DNA of 64,000 nucleotides from the NCBI GenBank assembly GCA_024278935.1, contig JAJRSF010000064.1, forward strand, positions 1 through 64,000. Direction: 5' to 3'. The notes under the pieces were generated by a model, which saw only the letters and a program-made list of their open reading frames with translations, had not been told where the DNA came from and made no database searches. A program made the position numbers and the translations under genes. This document shows, piece after piece, positions 42,485-51,132 of this stretch. Source of the stretch: Candidatus Zixiibacteriota bacterium. Lineage in GTDB: Bacteria; Zixibacteria; MSB-5A5; GN15; FEB-12. Each line of letters begins with the position of its first letter. Within the stretch, counting starts at the first letter, position 1.

Positions 42485-42833
42485 TAAAGATAATTATTTT
42501 CTCCATAACCTCTTATCAATACCGAAAAAGAATTTAGAATCTAAACTTAAAGATTTAGCAGAACAGCAAAGTAGGAGACAACAACTCAGCGATGAAATAA
42601 TGTCAAATCTACTTACCCATAAACTAACTCTGAAGCATCTACATCACAGACTCCGTTATCAGCCTAATGATATTCTAAAACAAATTTCACAAACAGATAT
42701 GCAGATTCATAAAGAAACTGTTGCATGTTTTGAAGATATAGGGGAATTCAAAAGTAAGATAAATCTTCTTCAAGAAGAATTGGCACTTAGCTCAATTAAA
42801 TTCAAGCTTTTAGAAGATGAAAACTCAAACTGA
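42471..42833 (+). CDS. Coiled-coil protein of the methyltransferase/HerA operon
   Basis: 120 residues, highly charged and helical (LKDLAEQQSRRQQLSDEIM, then ALSSIKFKLLEDEN). No motif. Overlaps the wHTH gene by 14 bases and the methyltransferase by 17. Probably a structural partner. Confidence 0.55.
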   Translation: MKKDDKDNYFLHNLLSIPKKNLESKLKDLAEQQSRRQQLSDEIMSNLLTHKLTLKHLHHRLRYQPNDILKQISQTDMQIHKETVACFEDIGEFKSKINLLQEELALSSIKFKLLEDENSN

Positions 42834-43641
42834 TATAGTGTTGTATCATGGAAATTGTCTTGAATTTTTAAAGAAAATTCCTGAGAGTTCAGTTCGGTTG
42901 GTTATTACCTCACCACCTTATAATATCGGTCAAGAATATGAAGAAAAAATCTCACTTGAGGAATATTTATCATTTCAAGAAAAAGTAATCAAAGAGTGTG
43001 TACGGATTTTAAAGCCAACAGGTTCTATATGTTGGCAGGTTGGAAATTACAAAGAAAATAAAGAAAATATTCCTTTAGATATAATCCTCTATCCGATATT
43101 TAAAAAGTATAACCTGAAGCTTAGGAACCGCATTGTATGGCATTACAAAGCAGGTATGACCCATAAAAGACATTTTTCAAAACGATATGAGACAGTTTTG
43201 TGGTTTGTTAAATCTGATTCTTATCTGTTTAATCTAGATCCTGTACGAATACCAAGGATATATAAAGCTAAGAAAGATAAACCGGGTTCACCGCTTGGGA
43301 AAAACCCAGGCGATATTTGGCATATCCCAAGAGTTCATAACTTACATGTTGAGAAAACTCCACATCCCTGTCAGTATCCTGTCGGACTTATAGAAAGATT
43401 TATTCTCGCATTAACTAAGAAAGGTGATTTAGTTGTAGACCCTTTTTTAGGTTCAGGAACTACAGCAGTAACGGCACTTCTTCATAACAGAAGATGTATC
43501 GGAATAGATAAAGAATTGATCTACATAAAAACTGCCAATGAAAGAATATCTAAAGTTATCGACGGCTCATATAAATACATGTCATATCTCAATCCAAAAT
43601 TGTATCCAAATTCAAGACTAAAAGATGAATTACCTCGATGA
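42817..43641 (+). CDS. Site-specific DNA methyltransferase (N4-cytosine/N6-adenine, beta class)
   Basis: 274 residues. The catalytic motif IV is LVITSPPYNIGQEY, and motif I DLVVDPFLGSGTTAVTALLH comes near the end, the beta-class order. SPPY suggests N4-cytosine or, less often, N6-adenine methylation. A target recognition region of about 100 residues lies between. No restriction endonuclease follows; HerA-like and other genes do, so it may be a solitary methylase of the element or part of a HerA-based system. It overlaps both neighbours by 17 bases. Confidence 0.9.
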   Translation: MKTQTDIVLYHGNCLEFLKKIPESSVRLVITSPPYNIGQEYEEKISLEEYLSFQEKVIKECVRILKPTGSICWQVGNYKENKENIPLDIILYPIFKKYNLKLRNRIVWHYKAGMTHKRHFSKRYETVLWFVKSDSYLFNLDPVRIPRIYKAKKDKPGSPLGKNPGDIWHIPRVHNLHVEKTPHPCQYPVGLIERFILALTKKGDLVVDPFLGSGTTAVTALLHNRRCIGIDKELIYIKTANERISKVIDGSYKYMSYLNPKLYPNSRLKDELPR

Positions 43642-44959
43642 AGTCAGAGAACTTCTTCAAAAACTCGACCCAGTAATAAAAGACCAATCAAAAATACTTT
43701 GGTACTTACATTTGTTTGCCAAAGACAAAAAAGAGTTCTTTGACAACCGTAATATTTTAAGAATTTTAGCAGACTCTAAAGCCAAGATTGACCATACAGA
43801 CACAATAAGGCTTCCACCACCAAAAGATGCTAAAACTCTTACTGGTAGCTTTACTATTGGCAATGTGATATATCCTGATAGTGTGTATAGTTCTATTGGA
43901 CTCTACCAAACTGATTTTATTAAACATATTCTTATAACAGGAATTACAGGAGCAGGGAAAACTAATTTATCTTTTAACCTCTTAGAGCAGTTATCAAAAC
44001 AACAAATACCCTTTTTAGTGTTTGATTGGAAACAAAGTTATAGAAAATTAAAATCACTTCCTGAGTTTAAGAACCTTAAAGTAATTAGACTCGGAGAAGA
44101 AGATTCTGATTTTAAATTTAATCCTCTTGTGCCTCCAAACGGTGTACGCCCTAAGCACTGGTTGGCACTTATTACCGATGTGATAAAGCATGCCTTCTTT
44201 ATTGCTCATGGTGGAGAGTATTTTTTTCGTAAAGGGATTGATTCATTATACACAAGAAATAAAGTATATGAAGGAAGCGGAAACTATCCGACTTTTAAGA
44301 TGCTTGAAAAATTCTTACTCGGGCAATATACAAAAGGTCGTGAAATGCTTTGGATGAGTTCTGTAAAAAGAGTTCTATCTTCTCTTACGTTCACAGGACT
44401 CTTGGGTGAGCATCTAAACAGTTTTGAGCAAACAAATTTAGAAGAATTGTTTAGTGGGCAAGTCATAATTGAACTAGATAACTTGGCAACAATAGAGAAA
44501 ATATTCATTGTAGAATCTCTACTTCTTTGGATTTATCATTACCGAAAAAATATCGGCAAATCTGATAATCTTAATCAAGTAATATTTTTAGAAGAAGCTC
44601 ATCACACACTATCTGCAAAGAAAGAATATATGTCAGGTGAGGAGACTGTCATCGAAACTGTTATACGAATGATTCGTGAGTTTGGTGTTGGAATGGTGGC
44701 AATTGATCAGGAACCATCTAAACTATCAAACTCGATTCTTGCAAATACAAATACTAAAATCTGTTTTACTTTAGGTCATGGAAATGATATACAATCTATG
44801 TCTCAAGCAATGAATCTAACAAAAACAGAAACAGGATATATTGATAAACTTGGTGTCGGTGATGCTATTGTAAAAGTTAAAAGTAGATTTACACAACCTC
44901 TTCATGTTCATTTTCCACTCTACAAATTAAATTATAATCCTTCTGTAGGTATCCCTTAG
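43625..44959 (+). CDS. HerA/FtsK-like hexameric ATPase
   Basis: 444 residues. Walker A is ITGITGAGKTNLSF, Walker B NQVIFLEEAHHTL, and a HerA-type C-terminal region contains MVAIDQEPSKLSN and the sensor CFTLGHGNDIQ. Such ATPases pump DNA or form helicase-nuclease pairs in defence (for example Sir2-HerA) and conjugation. The nearest homologue in the window is the split HerA-like pair at 50740-52031, which shares the motif order. It starts within the methyltransferase gene and ends nine bases before the last small gene. Confidence 0.85.
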   Translation: MNYLDEVRELLQKLDPVIKDQSKILWYLHLFAKDKKEFFDNRNILRILADSKAKIDHTDTIRLPPPKDAKTLTGSFTIGNVIYPDSVYSSIGLYQTDFIKHILITGITGAGKTNLSFNLLEQLSKQQIPFLVFDWKQSYRKLKSLPEFKNLKVIRLGEEDSDFKFNPLVPPNGVRPKHWLALITDVIKHAFFIAHGGEYFFRKGIDSLYTRNKVYEGSGNYPTFKMLEKFLLGQYTKGREMLWMSSVKRVLSSLTFTGLLGEHLNSFEQTNLEELFSGQVIIELDNLATIEKIFIVESLLLWIYHYRKNIGKSDNLNQVIFLEEAHHTLSAKKEYMSGEETVIETVIRMIREFGVGMVAIDQEPSKLSNSILANTNTKICFTLGHGNDIQSMSQAMNLTKTETGYIDKLGVGDAIVKVKSRFTQPLHVHFPLYKLNYNPSVGIP

Positions 44960-44968
44960 GGTAAGAGA

Positions 44969-45235
44969 ATGCCATATATAGTAAAGAAGTTAATACCCGT
45001 CTATACAGAGAAAGATAACGTACCAAAAAGTTATAGAAATTTAAGAAAAGGTGTCTATGTCACAACTTTCAAATACATGTATCCGAATGTGAAAGACATT
45101 TTGATGAATGAATACGGATTAAAACCTGATGACAAAATTATAATATTTTTTATGAAAGAAGTATCACTTCCGCACTTCAATCGGTATCGGACGAAGTTTC
45201 GGAAGGTGTTTAGTGGGGTGGTAGAAAATATTTAA
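44969..45235 (+). CDS. Small basic protein, end of the methyltransferase/HerA operon
   Basis: 88 residues (IVKKLIPVYTEKDNVPKSYR, then KIIIFFMKEVSLPHFNRYRT). Basic, mixed helix and strand, no motif recognised. It starts nine bases after HerA and is followed by a 77-base gap. Confidence 0.5.
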   Translation: MPYIVKKLIPVYTEKDNVPKSYRNLRKGVYVTTFKYMYPNVKDILMNEYGLKPDDKIIIFFMKEVSLPHFNRYRTKFRKVFSGVVENI

Positions 45236-45312
45236 TACTTGACAAAACGACAAATCTATAGTTAAATCCAGTTTTACTCTAAATGAATTATAATATTTGA
45301 AAGAGGATTACT

Positions 45313-46008
45313 ATGAAGGAAATGAAAATTATTATTGAAAAACTATATGAATTAAAAAAAATAATAACAAAAATATCTGAAACAGAAGTAAATCAAAAAA
45401 CATTAATTGGAAATCTTAAACTAAAAGTGACAGCATTAAAGAATTATGTAAATAACGAAACCGTATCAAAATATTTAGAAGAAGTTTTAATAGAAATAAA
45501 CAAACACAATTTAGAATTTTACACTAACGATGAAGCTCAAGCAATCTTTCTCAACGAAGGCTCAGCTTTTATTACTTTTGAAATGGGAATAACAACTTGG
45601 TATTCATTAAAACGAAAAGAGATTATTGAATTCTATGAATTAATAAAACAACCTCTTATAAGCGACAGCAATTATATTAAATCACAATATCCAAAAAATA
45701 AAGAAGAATTTGTAAATGCAATTGAATTACAAGTCAGTGGATTCCTATGTAATTTAGAAAAAAGTCAAAATAAGTTACCACGAAAACAGAAGAAACAATT
45801 GAAAGAATCAACGTTGAGAAGAGCAGAATTAGGATTTTTTGGTGCGGGATTAGCCATCGGTAATGTTGTGATGGCATTGCCTTCAATAGGATTAGGTGCT
45901 CCAGTTGCAATTGCATCTATGTACTTCGGAACTAAATTACTTGGAGCAGCTGTGTTCAATGATTCAGAAATAATAAAAAAAATAAAATTACCAAAACTTA
46001 AAGACTAA
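45313..46008 (+). CDS. Hypothetical protein with a C-terminal Gly/Ala-rich membrane hairpin
   Basis: 231 residues. The N-terminal 170 residues are helical and charged, with no motif. FFGAGLAIGNVVMALPSIGL and GAPVAIASMYFGTKLLGAAV form a Gly-rich hydrophobic hairpin near the end, reminiscent of pore-forming or colicin-like hydrophobic hairpins. The rest of the sequence is not recognised. It ends four bases inside the convergent neighbour. An effector or toxin role is conceivable but unsupported. Confidence 0.5.
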   Translation: MKEMKIIIEKLYELKKIITKISETEVNQKTLIGNLKLKVTALKNYVNNETVSKYLEEVLIEINKHNLEFYTNDEAQAIFLNEGSAFITFEMGITTWYSLKRKEIIEFYELIKQPLISDSNYIKSQYPKNKEEFVNAIELQVSGFLCNLEKSQNKLPRKQKKQLKESTLRRAELGFFGAGLAIGNVVMALPSIGLGAPVAIASMYFGTKLLGAAVFNDSEIIKKIKLPKLKD

Positions 46009-46388
46009 TCTTCAATATTATATTTACTTAGTATTTCAATTCCCATAAAGGGTGTACTTTTTCCAAACAATGTTTTGGAAGTATTTATACCAACCATTTG
46101 AATTTTGTACTCTAACCGAGAGTCCATAAATTTTCCGTTAACATTATTATCTTCAATTCCAAAAGGTGAGATCGGGGATAAGAAGAGATTATTTCTATCC
46201 AATCCGAATATAGGAACAGTATATTCAGATGAAGTAACATATTTTCTATGAACATCATCAAAATCTTCCCTATCTAAGTGCCAAACATAACCCACATAGA
46301 AATTATTTTTACCTTCTAAATGAACCTTAACTAAATCACCCTCATTTAAATTTTCAAAGTATTTATCGATATCAATAAAACCGCTCAT
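46005..46388 (-). CDS. Hypothetical protein
   Basis: 127 residues, beta-rich (NLNEGDLVKVHLEGKNNFYV, then YTVPIFGLDRNNLFLSPISP). An SH3-like or Sm-like small barrel is possible. Convergent with the preceding gene, overlapping by four bases. No motif recognised. Confidence 0.5.
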   Translation of the reverse strand: MSGFIDIDKYFENLNEGDLVKVHLEGKNNFYVGYVWHLDREDFDDVHRKYVTSSEYTVPIFGLDRNNLFLSPISPFGIEDNNVNGKFMDSRLEYKIQMVGINTSKTLFGKSTPFMGIEILSKYNIED

Positions 46389-46454
46389 ATGTAAAAAAAA
46401 TAGTCAACTCTATTTATATTTAACTGTTTTTCATATCATTACACTTCCTGTGGA

Positions 46455-47261
46455 TTATTCTTTTAATTTTATTCCTTCAAGTATCTCACCGCTAGCTTTC
46501 CGAATCCTCTCAAACGATTCCAAAAGCGTTTCTTTATCTCCTTTGTACATCTGAATATAGTCGGCAAATGCTGAATTGGTATCAAGTCCTATCGAGTTAC
46601 ACACAACGAAAGCTACTGACTCGGCTTCCGTCTCTTTTTGCTTCTTGGATAATTTTTCTTTTGTCTTCTGATGAAGTAATTCATGAGCAAGTTCATGAAC
46701 ACGAACTGAAAAGTCTTCTGCTGGACTTAATCCTGATTTGATTGTAATTTTTCCACCTGTTGAACATCCATAAGAAGTTAAATTGTCAGAGTATTCAAGC
46801 TCAATTTTATTCTCAGAGATAAGCTGATTTAGTTTTTCGCTGTACACTGTCGGATTACCTTTGACTTTTGACATTTCAGGAAGTTCTTTTCCGTCTGTTT
46901 GAGATATATCAAAGACACTCACGACCCGAAAGCCAAAAATATCTTTATCTTCACTGACAGAATTGTCACCCTTTCTTACAAGCGGAGCGATGATTTTAAT
47001 TCCTTTTTCACCCTTGAGAACATGACGCTCCAGTTTTTTCCATGTGTGAAACCCTGCTATTCTTGTCGCAGTAGGAAATTGTCTGGCGATTAACATGATA
47101 TTTGTGAAGCTGTATGAGTGAAATGACCCCATTGTTTTGAAATACTGCGTTAGAGCTTCACTTTGACCATTTTCAATGGATTCAATAAGTTCACCTAATG
47201 CGTTATCAATCAACGTTTTTGCTTTGTTTTCTTTCAGTTTCATAAATTTCAACTTTCTCAT
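46455..47261 (-). CDS. ArdC-like antirestriction protein with zincin-like peptidase domain
   Basis: 268 residues. The N-terminal ssDNA-binding domain of the ArdC family is seen as SYSFTNIMLIARQFPTATRI, then GFHTWKKLERHVLKGEKGIK. The C-terminal zincin shows the HExxH motif in VRVHELAHELLHQ and the third ligand Glu in TEAESVAFVVCNSIG. ArdC proteins travel on plasmids and phages, bind ssDNA and protect incoming DNA from type I restriction. Its presence close to a type I locus fits a mobile element. A second ATG at 47243 is an alternative start. Confidence 0.85.
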   Translation of the reverse strand: MRKLKFMKLKENKAKTLIDNALGELIESIENGQSEALTQYFKTMGSFHSYSFTNIMLIARQFPTATRIAGFHTWKKLERHVLKGEKGIKIIAPLVRKGDNSVSEDKDIFGFRVVSVFDISQTDGKELPEMSKVKGNPTVYSEKLNQLISENKIELEYSDNLTSYGCSTGGKITIKSGLSPAEDFSVRVHELAHELLHQKTKEKLSKKQKETEAESVAFVVCNSIGLDTNSAFADYIQMYKGDKETLLESFERIRKASGEILEGIKLKE

Positions 47262-47417
47262 AAGGGTTTTTGTGTTCCTTCACCCGTGAATCAGGAATCA
47301 AAAATCCGTAGAGAAAGTTATTCTATGATGTGAAAACAAAGCGGGGGTTGATGAATGAGGTAAGAATGATTACATTGTAAATCAGAATAATTGAAAATAA
47401 GTGTATAGAGAATTAAT

Positions 47418-48530
47418 ATGACTAAAGATAAAGAATACGAGAACTCGGAGTTTTTTAACAAAGAGACAATTGATAAAGTCCTGTCAATTGTCAAAGAAGA
47501 ATTGCATCCTAGAGAATCTACTCGAATGGATTCGGTAATAGATACTGTACTTACTGAACATAATAATTTGTGCCAGTTACAAGGAATACCTGATTGGGAT
47601 GAAATTATAAGTATTGTAGAATCCACTAACGAACAAAAAGAATTACAAGATTTATCTATAAAATGTCTACTAGTGTCTAATCTCTTTGATCTAATTATAA
47701 TAGACCCTCAAATAGAGAAAATGAATTTTGCGGAAAATGGATTATTAAAATTTCTTCTTAATTTGAATGGTGAGAAACTGTTGGAGATAAGCAAAATGTT
47801 CTTCTCTGAAGTCAGAGAGTTTATTAGGAATCAGAATATCGAGAAAAGACCTAAAAATTTCTATCAAAAACTAGTTGAAGAAATGGGTGAAGATATACTC
47901 GTTGGACTTGGAATTGAAAAAGAAACTTTGCAGAAAGAACAATTTCAAAGTACTAATAATAATGAAGAAAAGATAATTTTTCATTATGATAAAGGGGGTG
48001 TTGTTAAGATTGGAGATATGGAAGAGATTAAACTTACAGAATACCCTTTCGTATGTTTCTTATTTCTTGCTGTAAAAAGAAAACTAGATGATAAAAATTA
48101 TTTTGTTGATAGAAAAAGAGAGTTTGAAGTAGATACTATTATTACATCGATTAAATTGAAATTAAAAGAAACTACTTTAGAGGATACAATAAAAGAATCA
48201 GGCAATCATGATTTCAAATTTTACTTTAATTACTGTCCTCAATTAATTTATGTTGATCAATCTATAAAAAAATTTAGATCATCTCATAGAAGAAAAATGA
48301 TAAAACTTTTAAACGAATTTGAAGATGTCAATGTCTCTACAGCCAATTATGCCAAACCTATCTTAGATAAAGTTGAAGAAGCATATTATTACGTAAAAAG
48401 AAGCGAAGATAAAGTTGATAAAATCATAAATATCCTTGGATGGAAACCAAGAAATGACCTGGAACTTAAGTCTTTAAAAGCAAAGTATAATAAGTTGCAT
48501 ATAATATTAAAAAAATATTTCGTAAATTAA
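47418..48530 (+). CDS. Hypothetical protein, helical, element-borne
   Basis: 370 residues, acidic and helical with no recognised domain. A Lys-rich C-terminal part (RSSHRRKMIKLLNEFEDVNV) could bind nucleic acid or protein. Overlaps the convergent neighbour by four bases. I can say only that it looks like a real, AT-rich gene with normal codon periodicity. Confidence 0.45.
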   Translation: MTKDKEYENSEFFNKETIDKVLSIVKEELHPRESTRMDSVIDTVLTEHNNLCQLQGIPDWDEIISIVESTNEQKELQDLSIKCLLVSNLFDLIIIDPQIEKMNFAENGLLKFLLNLNGEKLLEISKMFFSEVREFIRNQNIEKRPKNFYQKLVEEMGEDILVGLGIEKETLQKEQFQSTNNNEEKIIFHYDKGGVVKIGDMEEIKLTEYPFVCFLFLAVKRKLDDKNYFVDRKREFEVDTIITSIKLKLKETTLEDTIKESGNHDFKFYFNYCPQLIYVDQSIKKFRSSHRRKMIKLLNEFEDVNVSTANYAKPILDKVEEAYYYVKRSEDKVDKIINILGWKPRNDLELKSLKAKYNKLHIILKKYFVN

Positions 48531-49321
48531 AACCATAAATTTGAAATATCTCCATCTGCACGAAGATACTCTACTTCATCTAATGACTCATATATATTAT
48601 TTTTGTGAAAATCAACATCTCTTATTTCGGTTAATTCCTTAAAATAATTATCAAGAAATTTATCCTTCTCAGGTATCCAATTGTTTGTTCGGAGTAACAG
48701 AGCAATATCTCTATCTCTATCCAATGAATTATTCTTAAATGAAATTAATGGGTGAGGATTAAACGTAATTTTATTGTCAAAATTATATCCTAAATTTGAT
48801 GGAACAGTTTGATAGTAGGTTATGCCTAAATTGTGAAGTTCAGAAAAAGATTTTGCTGTAAGGTCTGCCAGAGTGTTGCGTAGTTTTGTTGGAGTATTTT
48901 TAGAAAGTGTTGAAAAATTAATTGTTGGTGTTAATTCATGAACGAGTATGTCTGATTGATCTCCGATTAGATACCCTGAAATATTTTCAAATTGGAAGTA
49001 TTTACAACTCTTACCAGAAGTCCGGGGTTGAATCATTTTCTCATATTCTGTCATTTGTTCCATCTCTGTTATGTCTCGTAATTGATAGAAATTATCATTG
49101 TGTTTATACTTGTGTGATATAGCTGAAAATGAATTCTCTTCACTAAACACACAGCTACGATCAGGTCCTTTTTTCAAAAAATCTGAATCTACTGATTTTG
49201 ATAAAGCTACTGCTTCAATCTTATTATAATCCCCTTCTATAAATTTTCCTTTTTCTAATTTTTTAATTTCATACCTATTGCCGAGGTCTCTGGCTAAATC
49301 ATCTAAGTATTTGTCTATCAT
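48527..49321 (-). CDS. Hypothetical protein, possibly kinase-like
   Basis: About 264 residues from ATG 49321 (the longer frame to 49705 crosses another gene and is Cys/Ser-rich noise). The core (KYFQFENISGYLIGDQSDIL, then ELHNLGITYYQTVPSNLGYN and FDNKITFNPHPLISFKNN) has a layout a little like an APH-type or lipopolysaccharide-kinase fold, but the catalytic loop is not clear. Divergent from the ubiquitin/HerA operon. Function unknown. Confidence 0.4.
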   Translation of the reverse strand: MIDKYLDDLARDLGNRYEIKKLEKGKFIEGDYNKIEAVALSKSVDSDFLKKGPDRSCVFSEENSFSAISHKYKHNDNFYQLRDITEMEQMTEYEKMIQPRTSGKSCKYFQFENISGYLIGDQSDILVHELTPTINFSTLSKNTPTKLRNTLADLTAKSFSELHNLGITYYQTVPSNLGYNFDNKITFNPHPLISFKNNSLDRDRDIALLLRTNNWIPEKDKFLDNYFKELTEIRDVDFHKNNIYESLDEVEYLRADGDISNLWF

Positions 49322-49457
49322 GTTGTTACTTAAAAATGACGAGTTTAAAAATGTTATGATTTTAATAACTTCAGTACTGAATTCAGCACTCGATATAACA
49401 CAACATTTCATCCTTATAATGAAGTAGCAAAAATCAAACTCTATGAGGATAAAAAAC

Positions 49458-49763
49458 ATGAATAATTTTGACAGATTACGATTACTCGGGCTTCTTCCGT
49501 TATCGGACAGCCCTGATGCATCTGACAGCACTACAAAAATAGTGTCGGACGATTCACCAAAACAATTACAACACATAATAACATGTGAAACTCCAAAAAT
49601 CAAGAAATTACTGATATCAAAAGGTAAACTGTTCACCAGACAAAAAGACAAAAATGCCCCGCTCGTCAGCAAACCAGAAGAACCTAAAGCATTTAATTGT
49701 CGCATTGGGCGACGTTACAAAGTAACCAACTTTATACACAACCATCATAAGGGAGATAAATAA
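49458..49763 (+). CDS. Small basic protein, first gene of the HerA/ubiquitin-like operon
   Basis: About 101 residues from ATG 49458, preceded by GAGGA. Low-complexity Ser/Asp head (LPLSDSPDASDSTTKIVSDD), then a Lys-rich tail (FTRQKDKNAPLVSKPEEP). No family recognised. It shares one base with the next start codon (TAATG), marking it as the first gene of a thirteen-gene block to 55676. Confidence 0.5.
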   Translation: MNNFDRLRLLGLLPLSDSPDASDSTTKIVSDDSPKQLQHIITCETPKIKKLLISKGKLFTRQKDKNAPLVSKPEEPKAFNCRIGRRYKVTNFIHNHHKGDK

Positions 49764-50209
49764 TGAAAAATAAACAACCCAAACAATTTATCCCGGTTTT
49801 ATTAAATCACAATCTCGAAATTATAATCCCAGAAAAAGATCAAGTCGGGAATAAAATCGATATCTCAGAAGTAAAAGACATCTTATCAAAATTTATCCAT
49901 ATCTGTTTTGATGGAGGACCATTTATTACAGGAGGGTCTTCGTTTTGGGGAAATGAACAAAACGAAACATTTGGAGAGGAATGTATAATTCTATCCGTCT
50001 CATTCAAAACTGATAAACTTATACACGTCATTCGCACAGTTCTGCTTCATTATTGCCTTTTAGCACATGAGCTCAATCAAGCAAGTATCGCAATCAAACT
50101 CGACGGACAAATGATAATCACTCCGTCAATAATTCAAGAAAGTATGGATGAAAATGGAAGAGTCCCACTTTACATCAATAACAATGAATCTCAGGAACAA
50201 TGCAAATGA
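49763..50209 (+). CDS. Hypothetical protein of the HerA/ubiquitin-like operon
   Basis: 148 residues with alternating strands (EKDQVGNKIDISEVKDILSK, then HICFDGGPFITGGSSFWG). One Gly-rich loop near residue 52 is striking. No motif recognised. Its TGA overlaps the next ATG. A modifier or adaptor role is possible from position only. Confidence 0.45.
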   Translation: MKNKQPKQFIPVLLNHNLEIIIPEKDQVGNKIDISEVKDILSKFIHICFDGGPFITGGSSFWGNEQNETFGEECIILSVSFKTDKLIHVIRTVLLHYCLLAHELNQASIAIKLDGQMIITPSIIQESMDENGRVPLYINNNESQEQCK

Positions 50210-50352
50210 AACGAACATACAATAACAATCGTAGTCATCGCTTTCAAGTTCAACTACCTGCATATCAAGCGATAGAAACTGTCCAAGTTATAGGTCTCCA
50301 ACAGCTTATCCATAGATACTGTAAACCTGTACTAGAAACCGTTAGAGGGTAA
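50206..50352 (+). CDS. 48-residue protein ending in Gly, short operon gene
   Basis: Read by eye: MKRTYNNNRSHRFQVQLPAY, then QAIETVQVIGLQQLIHRYC and a C-terminal VRG. ATG overlaps the preceding stop (ATGA), and the next gene starts five bases on. Too short for a full beta-grasp. A Gly-ended short peptide in a ubiquitin-like operon is of interest but function is unknown. Confidence 0.45.
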   Translation: MKRTYNNNRSHRFQVQLPAYQAIETVQVIGLQQLIHRYCKPVLETVRG

Positions 50353-50356
50353 AATT

Positions 50357-50743
50357 ATGTCAGACCGTCAGCGAATTAAAAGAACAGAAAAACATTTCAG
50401 AGGCAGAGAAGGTAACTATGTGTTCAGTGAAGAAGAACATTCAGCATTCTTAGAAGATGGTAACATTGTATCCCAAGAAAAATCTGAAAAACCATTAGCA
50501 CAAGGTATTGTGCCTCATGAAGAGACTGACATCCGTGGTCAATGTAAGAACTGTGATGCGTATTTAACAAAGGAAATGTATGACGAGTGTGGATTGTGTC
50601 AGCATGTAACTTGCCGTCCTTGTCTTGTCAGAAATAGCAACCTTTCGGTTTGTCCTGATTGCTCAGAGAAATTAGACAAACATCGTAAAAAACTGATGTT
50701 CAGAAAATTCTTCATTGACCCGTTTTTGGAGATATTAAAATGA
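50357..50743 (+). CDS. RING-like C4C4 zinc protein in a ubiquitin-like operon
   Basis: 128 residues with four CxxC pairs at C63/C66, C78/C81, C86/C89 and C99/C102: CKNC, CGLC, CRPC, CPDC. The spacings (11, 4 and 9 between pairs) match C4C4 RING domains such as CNOT4, which cross-brace two zincs and recruit E2. The order CQHVTCRPC then CPDC is also RING-like. Its presence in an operon with E2-like, JAMM and E1 genes makes an E3 role plausible; zinc ribbons or other treble-clef folds with tandem CxxC are the alternative. The stop overlaps the HerA gene by four bases. Confidence 0.6.
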   Translation: MSDRQRIKRTEKHFRGREGNYVFSEEEHSAFLEDGNIVSQEKSEKPLAQGIVPHEETDIRGQCKNCDAYLTKEMYDECGLCQHVTCRPCLVRNSNLSVCPDCSEKLDKHRKKLMFRKFFIDPFLEILK

Positions 50744-51132
50744 AGAATCATAATCATAAAAATATTGATATCAACGAACTTTGGTTTGAATGTGCTAAGC
50801 GAAGTATTCAGTATGAACCTTTGATCTTGACAGCATTAGAACAGCTGAGAATCAACAGATATGACCAACAATGTTTGAGTATAGTTTTAGAGCGGATTAA
50901 CAGCTTAGACCAACAGGAAGTCCTGCATCCTGAACCCTTCAGGAAAACCAATCCAACATATAATCTGTCAGGTAAAATCAGATTAGGACAGATAATGCAT
51001 TCAGGTAGAATTTGGAACATCAACTCATCTGTACTCTGTACTCATGTAATAGCGGTTGGAAGAACTGGTGGAGGTAAATCATCATATATAAAATTGATTA
51101 TAAAACAGTTGCTTGAGAGGAATGAACTATGA
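50740..51132 (+). CDS. HerA-like ATPase, N-terminal part (Walker A) of a split gene
   Basis: 130 residues. The Walker A motif VGRTGGGKSSYIKLII lies near the end, preceded by a beta-barrel-like HAS domain, as in HerA. It stops at TGA after LLERNEL, and the next gene starts in the same place (ATGA) with IIIFDRKQDF, which continues the protein exactly as the intact HerA at 43625 does. It is either a natural split with coupled translation or a one-base frameshift. Confidence 0.8.
   Translation: MKNHNHKNIDINELWFECAKRSIQYEPLILTALEQLRINRYDQQCLSIVLERINSLDQQEVLHPEPFRKTNPTYNLSGKIRLGQIMHSGRIWNINSSVLCTHVIAVGRTGGGKSSYIKLIIKQLLERNEL

Noticed and set aside
49321-49705. Extended N-terminus of the minus-strand hypothetical protein
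   Set aside because: The extra 128 codons overlap a plus-strand gene with a good ribosome site and have a composition unlike protein. I use ATG 49321.
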